From Clostridiales bacterium (GTDB lineage: Bacteria > Bacillota > Clostridia > Christensenellales > Aristaeellaceae), in NCBI GenBank assembly GCA_015056315.1, contig SVGN01000002.1, forward strand, positions 62,001 to 126,000: 64,000 nt of DNA, read 5' to 3'. The notes beneath the pieces were generated by a model, which was not told where the DNA came from, did no database searches, and saw only the letters and a list, made by a program, of their open reading frames with translations. A program made the position numbers and the translations under genes. Positions within the stretch are counted from its first letter, which is position 1; each line of letters starts with the position of its first letter. Shown one piece after another: positions 10,284 to 18,082 of this stretch.

Positions 10284-11066
10284 ATGACCCGCCCCACCGT
10301 TGGCGACATCTACCGCTGGCTGGACAGCATCGCCCCCTTTGAGACCCAGGAGGGCTTCGACAACGCCGGGCTGCTCATTGGCGACAGAGAAGCCGCCGTC
10401 TCCCGCATCATCCTTACGCTGGATCTGAGCGAGAGCGTGGTGCAGCAAGCCGTCACCGAGGGTGCGGAGCTGATCATTACCCACCACCCCATCATTTTTA
10501 CGCCCCTGCGCCGCATAGACTACCGGAGCCCCTTCGGGCGCATGCTGCTGGGGCTTACCGGCGCAGGCATCAGCGTGATCGCCGCCCACACCAACTGGGA
10601 CAAGGCTCCCGGCGGAGTCGGCGATACGCTGGCCACCGTTCTCGGCCTTACGCAGCTTGAGCCGCTGGACGAATATGTGCGCCTGGGCGTGCCGGATGCG
10701 CCCCTCACCGCCGCCGCCTTTGCCCGGCGCATGACCGATGCCCTGGGCACCGCGCCCCGCCTCTACGGCGATGCAGACCGGCTGCTGGGCAAGATCGCCG
10801 TGGCGGGCGGCTCCTACGGCGAGGGCTACGCAGCTGCGCTGGCAGCCGGTGCCGATGCCTTTGTTACCGGCGAGGTGAAGCACCACGAGATACTGGATGC
10901 CGTGGCCCAGGGGCTGGTGGTTTTCGATGGCGGCCACCACGCCACCGAACAGCCCGCCATGCCCCAGCTGGAAAAGCTGCTGCAGGCTGCCTGCCGCCAA
11001 TACGGCTGGCCGATCGAGACCCGTCTTTCCATGGCCCCGCCTTTTGCGGGCGCTACCCATATGTGA
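10284..11066 (+). CDS. Nif3-like dinuclear metal centre hexameric protein
   Basis: This belongs to the Nif3/YqfO/GTP cyclohydrolase I type 2-like family, hexameric proteins with two metals per subunit and no agreed function. The 260-residue chain shows the metal ligands in ITHHPIIF, AAHTNWDKAPGGVGD and the C-terminal FDGGHHATEQP. The ATG at 10284 is chosen because the conserved N-terminus (TVGDIYRWLDSIAPF) begins there; it lies 7 nt after the trmK stop. It is the short form and lacks the PII-like insert seen in some homologues. Context points to a housekeeping role. Confidence 0.92.
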   Translation: MTRPTVGDIYRWLDSIAPFETQEGFDNAGLLIGDREAAVSRIILTLDLSESVVQQAVTEGAELIITHHPIIFTPLRRIDYRSPFGRMLLGLTGAGISVIAAHTNWDKAPGGVGDTLATVLGLTQLEPLDEYVRLGVPDAPLTAAAFARRMTDALGTAPRLYGDADRLLGKIAVAGGSYGEGYAAALAAGADAFVTGEVKHHEILDAVAQGLVVFDGGHHATEQPAMPQLEKLLQAACRQYGWPIETRLSMAPPFAGATHM

Positions 11067-11132
11067 CCCGCCCATTTGCGGTTCGTGAGCCCAGTGCTCG
11101 CCGCCTGTGGGCACAGCAAGGAGGAAAACACC

Positions 11133-11840
11133 ATGACCCAGACCGAACTCTTGTTGCAGTTTCAGAAGGCCGATATGGCTGCCGATGCGTTTGAGACCCA
11201 GATCAAGCGCAACCCCAACCGCATCGCCGTAAAGAAGAACCGCGAATTCCTCGTGGAACAGCAGAACGCTGCCAAGAAGCTGGAGGGCGAAGTTGCCCAT
11301 ATGACCGACCGCGTGGAGACCATCAAGCTGGCCATCGTGCGTCTGGAGGAGCAGCTCAACCAGATGACCAAGCGCATGCAGGATGCACCTCCCGCCGACC
11401 TGAGCAAGGCTCAGGAGGCCGCCCGGGATGCCCAGAAGCTCCTCAGCGACCTGGAGGATTACGAAAAGGAAATGCGCAAGATCCAGAAGGATGCCGCCGA
11501 GCGCGAAAAGCTGGAGAAGGACATCCGCCTCAAGTTTGCCAAGGCCAAGGCCGAGTACGACCAGCAGAAGGTGGCCTACGAAGCCGAGTACAAGGAGCAG
11601 ATGAAGGAGCTGGATAAGAAGCGCAAGGAAGCGGAGGAAAAGACCGAAGGCCTCGACCCCGCTCTGCTGGAGAAATACCGTGCCATCAAACTGCACTGCA
11701 CGCCTCCGGTAGCCCGGCTCTACTCCGGCCAGTGCACCGGCTGCAACATGAGCCTGCCGCAGGCCACTCTGCTTAAAATGAAGAACGATACCGGCATCAT
11801 CGAATGCGAGAACTGCGGCCGAATGCTGATCCAAATGTAA
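11133..11840 (+). CDS. C4-type zinc-ribbon protein with a long coiled coil
   Basis: The 235-residue product starts at the ATG at 11133, which follows AAGGAGG by 8 nt. Residues about 1-170 form a charged heptad-rich coiled coil. The last 50 residues hold two Cys pairs (CTGC and CENC) that build a zinc ribbon. It matches the conserved zf-RING_7/YbgI-neighbour family found after nif3-like genes in many bacteria; its biochemical role is unknown. It ends the dgt-dnaG-rpoD block and is followed by a strong terminator. Confidence 0.88.
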   Translation: MTQTELLLQFQKADMAADAFETQIKRNPNRIAVKKNREFLVEQQNAAKKLEGEVAHMTDRVETIKLAIVRLEEQLNQMTKRMQDAPPADLSKAQEAARDAQKLLSDLEDYEKEMRKIQKDAAEREKLEKDIRLKFAKAKAEYDQQKVAYEAEYKEQMKELDKKRKEAEEKTEGLDPALLEKYRAIKLHCTPPVARLYSGQCTGCNMSLPQATLLKMKNDTGIIECENCGRMLIQM

Positions 11841-11846
11841 TAACAT

Positions 11847-11891
11847 GAGCGGCGGGAGGGCGCAGGTGCCTCCCCGCCGCTCTGCTTTTTT
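11847..11891 (+). terminator. Rho-independent terminator after the rpoD block
   Basis: A GC-rich hairpin (GAGCGGCGGG pairing with CCCGCCGCTC) begins 6 nt after the zinc-ribbon stop codon and runs into a T-rich tail. It should close the dgt-to-zinc-ribbon transcription unit before the nucleoside phosphorylase gene. Confidence 0.85.
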
Positions 11892-11924
11892 CCCGCACAA
11901 CAAGGCCAAGGAGGGATACATGCA

Positions 11925-13262
11925 GTGAATATGGTGCAGATCATCGAAAAGAAAAAGCTGGGCCAGGCCCTTACAGCAGAGGAGATCGGGTTTTTCGTCA
12001 AAGGCGCTGCCAAAAGCGAAGAAGACGGCGGCCTTCCCAGATACCAGCTGGCAGCCCTGCTGATGGCCATCCGCCTCAACGGGATGGATCGGGAGGAGAC
12101 CAAGCTGCTCACCCTGGCCATGACCCACTCCGGCGATGTGGTGGATCTGAGCAGCATTCCCGGCATCCCGGTGGACAAGCACTCCACCGGCGGCGTGGGC
12201 GATACCACCACGCTGGTGCTGGCACCGCTGGTGGCTGCCTGCGGCGTGCCCGTAGCCAAGATGAGCGGGCGGGGCCTGGGCCATACCGGCGGCACGCTGG
12301 ATAAGCTGGAGAGCATCCGCGGGTTCGACGTGAGCCTGTCGCAGGAGCGGTTTCTTGAGCAGGTACGCACCATCGGCTGCGCCGTGATCGGGCAGACCGC
12401 CAACCTGGCCCCTGCCGACAAGACCCTCTACGCCCTCCGGGATGTGACCGCCACCGTGGACAGCCTGCCCCTGATCGCCTCCAGCATCGTTTCCAAGAAG
12501 CTGGCCAGCGGCGCGCAGGCCATCGTGCTGGATGTAAAGACCGGCGCAGGCGCGCTGATGCACACCACCGAAGACAGCATCGCCCTGGCCCAGACCATGG
12601 TGCGTATCGGCTGCGATGCGGGGCGCAACATGGTGGCGCTGGTCACCGATATGGGCGAGCCGCTGGGCAGCCATGTGGGCAATGCGCTGGAAGTAAAGGA
12701 AGCCATCGATGTGCTGGCGGGCCGCACCCAGGGGCCGCTGCTCACCGTGGCGCTGGAGCTGGGCGCGCGCATGCTGGTGCTGGGCGGTGCCGCCAAGGAT
12801 GTGCCCGAGGGCAAGGCAAAGATGGAAGCCGCTCTCCACAGCGGCGCAGGCCTTGCCAAGCTGAAGGAAATGATCATTGCCCAGGGCGGCGACCCTACCT
12901 GCTGCGAGGATGTATCCGCTCTGCCCCAGGCCCCCGTGGTGGTGCCCTGCCCCGCCACCGAAAACGGCTACATTGCCGCCATGGATACCGTGGGGCTGGG
13001 CAATGCCGCACAGCAAATGGGTGCAGGCCGCACTACCGCAGAGGATGTGATCGACCCGGCGGTGGGCTTTGTGATGCAGGTACGCATCGGCGACCGCATC
13101 GCCGCCGGTGAGCCCCTTGCCATCGTTCACGCCCGGAATGAAGTCAGTGCCCGGGAGGCTGTCTGCGCCATTCAGCGCTGTGTGCAGCTGACCGGCGTGC
13201 CGGTGGCCCCCTGCAAGCTGATCCATGCCTTCGTGAGCAGCGAAAGCGTGGAGCGGCTGTAA
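11925..13262 (+). CDS. pdp: Pyrimidine-nucleoside phosphorylase
   Basis: This enzyme splits thymidine, deoxyuridine or uridine with phosphate into the base and (deoxy)ribose-1-phosphate for salvage. The 445-residue length and the family signature (the SGRGLGHTGGTLDKLES region) are typical of class II pyrimidine phosphorylases. The phosphate-binding VDKHSTGGVGDT is intact. The start is GTG at 11925, 10 nt after GGAGGG; an ATG six bases later has worse spacing. It stands between a terminator and the DUF5058 gene, so it begins a new unit, possibly co-transcribed with the genes to 16169. Thymidine-only and broad-specificity members cannot be told apart here. Confidence 0.94.
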   Translation: MNMVQIIEKKKLGQALTAEEIGFFVKGAAKSEEDGGLPRYQLAALLMAIRLNGMDREETKLLTLAMTHSGDVVDLSSIPGIPVDKHSTGGVGDTTTLVLAPLVAACGVPVAKMSGRGLGHTGGTLDKLESIRGFDVSLSQERFLEQVRTIGCAVIGQTANLAPADKTLYALRDVTATVDSLPLIASSIVSKKLASGAQAIVLDVKTGAGALMHTTEDSIALAQTMVRIGCDAGRNMVALVTDMGEPLGSHVGNALEVKEAIDVLAGRTQGPLLTVALELGARMLVLGGAAKDVPEGKAKMEAALHSGAGLAKLKEMIIAQGGDPTCCEDVSALPQAPVVVPCPATENGYIAAMDTVGLGNAAQQMGAGRTTAEDVIDPAVGFVMQVRIGDRIAAGEPLAIVHARNEVSAREAVCAIQRCVQLTGVPVAPCKLIHAFVSSESVERL

Positions 13263-13299
13263 ACAAACGCTTCCAAAACACAAAAGGGAGGTTTCCCCC

Positions 13300-14022
13300 A
13301 TGCCGTTTTCCGTAAACGATACCTTCATCTATCTGGTATCCGCCGCCGTGATCCTGGTGGTGGTGGCCCAATCCGTTTTCTTTCTGGTAAAGAGCGTACA
13401 GCGCGCCAAAAAGGTGGGCATCTCCATGGCCACCGTGCGCAAGACCATCCTTTCCTCCAGCCTGTTCACCATTGCGCCCGCCGTCAGCATCCTGATCGGC
13501 GTCATCACGCTGAGCAAGTTTCTGGGGCTGCCCTTCCCCTGGCTGCGGCTGAGCATCCTGGGGGCGGTCACCTATGAGCTGCCCGCCGCCACCATCGCCG
13601 CCGGGGCCATGGGTACCTCCGTTACCGAGACCATCACCGACCCCAAGGTGTTCGCCACCATCGCCTGGACGATGACGCTGGGCATCATTGCGGGCATCCT
13701 GCTGGTGCTGTTCGGCCTCAAGAAGATCCAGAAGGGCATGAACTCCATCGGCGGGCAGGATACCCGCTGGCGCGACATCCTGATGGATGCGCTGTTCCTG
13801 GGCATGATCTCCGCCTTTGTGGGCATGCTGTTTGCGGATATCCGCAGCGGTCTGCCCGGGTTCATCCCGCTGGCGGTGGCGCTGGCCTCTGCCCTGCTGA
13901 TGGCGGTCTGCGGCCTCCTGATGAAGAAGTGCAAAATGAGCTGGCTGGAGCAGTATGCGCTGCCCATCAGCATGCTGGGCGCGATGGCGCTGAGCATCCC
14001 CATCACGGCACTGATGCAGTAA
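13300..14022 (+). CDS. DUF5058-like integral membrane protein
   Basis: The 240-residue protein has about six hydrophobic helices, a basic loop after the first one, and resembles the DUF5058 family. A good GGGAGG site precedes the ATG by 8 nt. The function of the family is not established. The gene lies 15 nt before a second membrane-protein gene, and an M20 peptidase follows, so the pair may form a two-part permease whose substrate is hydrolysed by the peptidase. That is inference from the operon alone. Confidence 0.7.
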   Translation: MPFSVNDTFIYLVSAAVILVVVAQSVFFLVKSVQRAKKVGISMATVRKTILSSSLFTIAPAVSILIGVITLSKFLGLPFPWLRLSILGAVTYELPAATIAAGAMGTSVTETITDPKVFATIAWTMTLGIIAGILLVLFGLKKIQKGMNSIGGQDTRWRDILMDALFLGMISAFVGMLFADIRSGLPGFIPLAVALASALLMAVCGLLMKKCKMSWLEQYALPISMLGAMALSIPITALMQ

Positions 14023-14037
14023 AGGAGGTCAGGAACG

Positions 14038-14739
14038 ATGAAGAATACTCAGCATACCCCCTACGAGGAGCAGCTGCATACCTACGGACGCATCTGGGTG
14101 GGCATCGCCCTGACGATGATGATCCTGGCCCCGGTCGCCATCTGCGTGTACTACAACGCCTGGCCGCCCATCACCGCCATTCTGAAGGCGCTGCTGGGCG
14201 TTGCCCCCATGTACTGGACGGTGGGCATTATCGAGGTATTCACCTATGTGCCCATGCTGGGCACCGGCGGCAGCTATCTGGGCTTTGTGACCGGCAACCT
14301 GACCAGCCTGAAGGTGCCCTGCGCTCTCAACGCCATGGAGGCCGCCAAGGTGAAGGCGGGCACCGAGGAGGGCGAGATCATCTCCACCATTGCCATCGCC
14401 ACCAGCTCGATCGTCACCGTGATCGTGATCGCTGTGGGCGTATTTGCGCTGGGGCTTTTGGAGCCGGTGCTCTCCTCCCCCACGCTGAAGCCCGCCTTTG
14501 ATAACATCCTGCCCGCCCTGTTCGGCGGTCTGGGCGTGGTGTTCATCTCCAAGAACCCCAAGATCGCCGCCGCACCGCTGCTGTTCATGATCGTGCTGTT
14601 CCTGATCGCCCCCGGCCTCAGCGGCAGCGTGAGCGTGCTGGTGCCCGTAGGCGTGATCATCTCCATCGCGGTGGCCCGCCTGCTCTACAAGAAGGGCCTG
14701 CTGGATGAGCCCAAAAAACCGGAGGTGGATGCCAAGTGA
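14038..14739 (+). CDS. Multi-pass membrane protein, partner of the DUF5058-like protein
   Basis: I do not recognise a characterised family. The 233 residues form about six membrane segments, with a conserved-looking central loop (GTGGSYLGFVTGN, then EAAKVKAGTEEGE). AAAGGAGG precedes the ATG. It is 15 nt downstream of the DUF5058-like gene and its stop overlaps the GTG start of the M20 peptidase, so the three are one translationally coupled set. It is most likely a transporter subunit or membrane anchor, with low certainty. Confidence 0.6.
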   Translation: MKNTQHTPYEEQLHTYGRIWVGIALTMMILAPVAICVYYNAWPPITAILKALLGVAPMYWTVGIIEVFTYVPMLGTGGSYLGFVTGNLTSLKVPCALNAMEAAKVKAGTEEGEIISTIAIATSSIVTVIVIAVGVFALGLLEPVLSSPTLKPAFDNILPALFGGLGVVFISKNPKIAAAPLLFMIVLFLIAPGLSGSVSVLVPVGVIISIAVARLLYKKGLLDEPKKPEVDAK

Positions 14740-16169
14740 TCTTCTGGCTGCTGCTTCTGGCGTTGATCGCCTTCGTGGCGGTGCTGCTGATCCGCACCGC
14801 TGCCTTTAAGCCCGCAGAGAAACCTGCGGTGGAAAAAGCCGACTACCCGGTGGATGAAGACGCCGCCATCCGGCGCTTTCAGGAGCTGATCCGCTTCCCT
14901 ACCGTATCCCACATGGATGAGGCGCAGGAGAATGCCAAGGCCTTTACCGACCTGCAGCAGTACCTGACCACCGCCTACCCGAACGTGACCGCCGCCTGCC
15001 CCCGGGAGATCCTGGGGCGGCGGGGCATGCTGTACCGCTGGCAGGGCAAGTGCTCCGACAACCCTTCCGTGCTCATGGCCCACTACGATGTGGTGCCCGT
15101 GGAGGAAAGCGAATGGCAGGAGCCGCCCTTCTCCGGCATCATCAAGGATGGGGAGCTGTGGGGCCGGGGCACACTGGATACCAAGGGCACCATGCACGGC
15201 ATTCTGGAAGCCGCCGAAATGCTCATTGCCCGTGGCTTTGTGCCGCAGAACGATGTGTACTTCGCCTTTGGCGGCGATGAAGAGATCTTCGGCGGCGATG
15301 CGCCCGCCATTACCGCCGAGCTGCAGAAGCGGGGCATCCAACCCGCCTTCGTGCTGGATGAGGGCGGCGCTATCGTGGAGAATGTGTTCCCCGGCGTAAC
15401 AAAGCCTGCCGCTGTGATCGGCATTGCGGAAAAAGGTGCTGTGTGTGTGGATATCACCGCCAAAGGCCACGGCGGCCACGCCTCTGCGCCGCCCGCCAGC
15501 CAGGCCATGGGCCGCCTGGGCCGTGCGCTGAGCAAGCTGGAAAAGAAGCCCATGCCCTTTACCCTCACCAAGCCCGCGCTGGAAATGTTCGACGTGATGG
15601 GCCGGGAAAGCACCTTCCTGTTCCGGCTCATCTTTGCCAATCTGTGGTGCTTTGCCCCTGTGCTCAGCCTGATCTGCCGCCTGAGCGGCGGTGAGCTGAA
15701 CGCCCTTGTGCGCACCACCTGCGCCCTTACCATGGCGCAGGGCTCCAAGGCATACAACGTGCTGCCCACCCAGGCCACCGCAGGCGTGAACCTGCGCCTG
15801 ATCTGCGGCGACACCATCGAAAGCGCCATGAGCCGTATGGAAAAGATCATCGGAGATGATTCCATCACCCTGAAATATGTTTCCGGCGAGAACGCCTCCC
15901 GCATCTCCGAGACCGGCGATGAAGCGTGGAACCGGCTGGAAAGCGCCATATCCGCCGCCTACCCCGGCGTGATCGTCTCCCCGTACCTGATGCTGGCAGG
16001 CAGCGACAGCCGCCACTACTCCAAGTTCTGCGACCATGTGTTCCGCTTCAGCGGCATGCCGCTGACCAAGGAGCAGCGTGGGCTGATCCACAACGCCAAC
16101 GAACGCATTCCGGTAAGCCTGATCAAAGGAACGGTCACGTTCTTTGCAGCCGTGCTGGAGCGGTGCTGA
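14736..16169 (+). CDS. Membrane-anchored M20 family metallopeptidase
   Basis: M20 enzymes are two-zinc amidohydrolases that remove C-terminal or acyl-linked amino acids. The 477-residue chain starts with one hydrophobic segment (about 1-22), so the catalytic part is probably outside the membrane. Zinc ligands and catalytic residues are visible: LMAHYDVVP, GRGTLDTKGTMHG, GGDEEIFGG and the C-terminal GLIHNANE. The Gly-rich dimerisation domain (GHGGHASAPP) is also present. It resembles the PM20D1/carboxypeptidase S branch. The start is a GTG overlapping the upstream stop (GTGA). The partner membrane genes suggest uptake and cleavage of a peptide or N-acyl amino acid. Confidence 0.88.
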   Translation: MIFWLLLLALIAFVAVLLIRTAAFKPAEKPAVEKADYPVDEDAAIRRFQELIRFPTVSHMDEAQENAKAFTDLQQYLTTAYPNVTAACPREILGRRGMLYRWQGKCSDNPSVLMAHYDVVPVEESEWQEPPFSGIIKDGELWGRGTLDTKGTMHGILEAAEMLIARGFVPQNDVYFAFGGDEEIFGGDAPAITAELQKRGIQPAFVLDEGGAIVENVFPGVTKPAAVIGIAEKGAVCVDITAKGHGGHASAPPASQAMGRLGRALSKLEKKPMPFTLTKPALEMFDVMGRESTFLFRLIFANLWCFAPVLSLICRLSGGELNALVRTTCALTMAQGSKAYNVLPTQATAGVNLRLICGDTIESAMSRMEKIIGDDSITLKYVSGENASRISETGDEAWNRLESAISAAYPGVIVSPYLMLAGSDSRHYSKFCDHVFRFSGMPLTKEQRGLIHNANERIPVSLIKGTVTFFAAVLERC

Positions 16170-16212
16170 GGCTGATGACAGCGGTGGCAACGAAAAACGG
16201 ATAAGCGACAGA

Positions 16213-16257
16213 AAGCCCCCGTATGCAGTGCTTCTTTTACACTGCATACGGGGGCTT
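16213..16257. terminator. Long perfect hairpin between convergent genes (bidirectional terminator)
   Basis: An 18-bp uninterrupted stem (left arm 16213-16230, right arm 16240-16257) with a 9-nt loop lies between the M20 gene and the leftward truncated ORF. The T-tracts on both sides are weak, but its place between convergent genes supports a two-way terminator. Confidence 0.75.
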
Positions 16258-16424
16258 ATTCTGTTGGAAAGCTCATGATCGTGTACGATCAGGCGTACCT
16301 CCCGGGAATCGGGGTCATCCTGCTCGTAGTGATAGCGCTGCAGCTCGGTGAGCGCCCTGATCCCGGCGGTGATGCCGTAGTCCCGCAGGATCGCTCCTGC
16401 CTCCTCCCGGCTGATGAGAAACAT
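16258..16424 (-). pseudogene. 5' fragment of a gene downstream of the MATE transporter, open through the terminator
   Basis: A GAGGAGGGG ribosome site precedes the ATG at 16424 by 5 nt. The first 50 or so residues (MFLISREEAGAILRDYG... ELQRYHYEQDDPDSREVRLIV) look like real, conserved coding sequence. From memory they resemble the N-terminus of larger phosphotransferase-like proteins, but I am not sure. No stop codon occurs before the hairpin at 16213-16257; the frame then runs on antisense to the M20 gene, where it makes no sense. A transcript ending at the hairpin would lack a stop codon. I read it as a truncated gene remnant; a short functional peptide is less likely. Confidence 0.5.
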
Positions 16425-16481
16425 GTTTTCCCCTCCTCAAAACGCATTGCGCAGCGACACCCGTTGCCGGGTGCCCCCGGC

Positions 16482-17876
16482 TTATTCTGCCTGCAGCTCC
16501 GCTTCGCTTCCCTGTTCTGCCTCCAGCTGTTTGAACTGCCGCAGCACGCCCTGCCCGATGGGCACCGCCAAAAGGAAGCTGAGCGCATCGGACACAGCCT
16601 GGCTCATCTCAACGCCCAAGAGGCCAAAGAGCCGGCTCAGCAGCAGAATGGTGGGGATGAAGAACATGCCCTGCCTTGCCACCGCCAGCAGCGTGGCCTT
16701 GCCCGCCATGCCGATGGTCTGCAGCATCATGTTGGCAATGATCACATAGCTGAACAGGGGCCAGAAGACGCACTGCAGCCGGAGCGACAGCGCACCGATC
16801 TCCACCACCTCCGGGCTGTCCTTGATCAGCAGGCCGATGATCTGCGGCGCAAAAAGCATGCCCAGACCGGCGATCACCACCAGGGCCACGAAGCACAGCT
16901 TGACGCAGAACCAGAAGGCCTCCCGCACGCGCCCGTAGCGTTTGGCGCCGTAGTTGAAGCCGCAGATGGGCTGGAAGCCCTGCCCGAAGCCGATGATGGC
17001 CGAGTTGCCCATAAGCATCACACGGCCTACGATGCTCATGGCGGCAATGGCTGCATCGCCGTACACACCGGCAGCGGTGTTGAGCACGATGGTGGAGATG
17101 CTGGTAAGGGCCTGCCTGGCCAGCGAGGGGATGCCGCCCCGGAGGATCTCCCGGTAATTGGTCAGGGTGGGCGTAAAGTTGCGGGGCCGGATGGCGATAT
17201 TGCCCTTTTGGTAAGTCATGCCCAGCAGCACGCAGAAACCCACGATCTGGCTCAGGGAGGTGGCCAGTGCAGCACCGCTGACCCCCATGCCCAGCCCGAA
17301 AATGAAGATGGGATCCAGCACCACATTCAGCAGAGCGCCTACCGTAACGCCGATCATGCCGTAAAAAGCACTGCCCTGAAAACGCAGCTGGTTGTTCACC
17401 ACCAGCTGGGAGACCAGGAACGGCGCGCCGGGCATCAGGTACATCAGGTATTCCCGGGCATAGGGAGCGATGGTCTCCGTTGCGCCCAGCAGGCTGCACA
17501 GCTGTACCGGGAACAAAAGCCCCACCAGCATGATGACCAGACCCACCGCAAAGGCCGAAAAGAAGCCGGTGGCGGCCATCTTCTCCGCATCCTCCACCTT
17601 GCCTGCGCCCAGCGCACGGGACATATGGTTGCCGGAGCCGTGGCCGAACATAAAGCCAACTGCCTGCATCAGCGACATGATGGGCAGGATGATGCCCACC
17701 GCACCGCTGGCGCTGACAGAGCCGATCTGCCCCACAAAATAGGTATCCGCCATGTTATACAGCGAGCTGATGAGCATGCTGACCACCGCAGGGGTTGCCA
17801 GCTGCACAACCAGCCTGGGCAGGGGCGTTTGGGTCATATATTGCAGCTTATCCGCGTGGTTCATGGGCTTTGCCAA
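16482..17876 (-). CDS. MATE family efflux transporter
   Basis: MATE proteins export drugs or metabolites in exchange for sodium or protons. The protein is about 464 residues with the expected 12 hydrophobic helices in two similar halves. The first begins LVVQLATPAVVSMLISSLYNMADTYFVG, with PAVVSM and NMADTYFVG typical of the NorM/DinF-like families. The likely start is TTG at 17876, 9 nt after AGGGAG; an upstream in-frame ATG at 17924 lacks a ribosome site, and an ATG four codons further in is possible. The substrate cannot be inferred. The truncated ORF at 16424 follows it on the same strand. Confidence 0.92.
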   Translation of the reverse strand: MAKPMNHADKLQYMTQTPLPRLVVQLATPAVVSMLISSLYNMADTYFVGQIGSVSASGAVGIILPIMSLMQAVGFMFGHGSGNHMSRALGAGKVEDAEKMAATGFFSAFAVGLVIMLVGLLFPVQLCSLLGATETIAPYAREYLMYLMPGAPFLVSQLVVNNQLRFQGSAFYGMIGVTVGALLNVVLDPIFIFGLGMGVSGAALATSLSQIVGFCVLLGMTYQKGNIAIRPRNFTPTLTNYREILRGGIPSLARQALTSISTIVLNTAAGVYGDAAIAAMSIVGRVMLMGNSAIIGFGQGFQPICGFNYGAKRYGRVREAFWFCVKLCFVALVVIAGLGMLFAPQIIGLLIKDSPEVVEIGALSLRLQCVFWPLFSYVIIANMMLQTIGMAGKATLLAVARQGMFFIPTILLLSRLFGLLGVEMSQAVSDALSFLLAVPIGQGVLRQFKQLEAEQGSEAELQAE

Positions 17877-18000
17877 TGCGATCGTCTCCCTTTGTGTGGC
17901 AGTGTTCTCCTGCTCATATAGCAAGCAGATTCCATTATACCATTATTCCTGCCGGATGCGCCAGCCCGGGCCGGGCAGCCGAGGGATGAAATGCGGGACG

Positions 18001-18037
18001 AAAAACCACCGGAGCAGCGGGGATGCGCTCCGGTGGT
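18001..18037 (-). terminator. Terminator after the GH43 gene
   Basis: An 11-bp stem (arms 18005-18015 and 18027-18037) is followed on the minus strand by TTTTT. It lies about 45 nt after the GH43 stop codon and is a clear Rho-independent terminator. Confidence 0.85.
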
Positions 18038-18082
18038 ATCAAAAATGCTTTGCTGCAAACGTGAAGTAGGTGACCGGCGTTT

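Noticed and set aside
11067..11132. Structured RNA between nif3 and the zinc-ribbon gene
   Set aside because: Only weak short pairing (GTGAGCCCAGTGCTC, then GTGGGCAC) in 66 nt; too little to support an RNA gene.
10251..13328. A 1,025-codon leftward open frame across nif3, the zinc-ribbon gene and pdp
   Set aside because: It covers three well-supported genes and a terminator on the other strand and has low-complexity composition.
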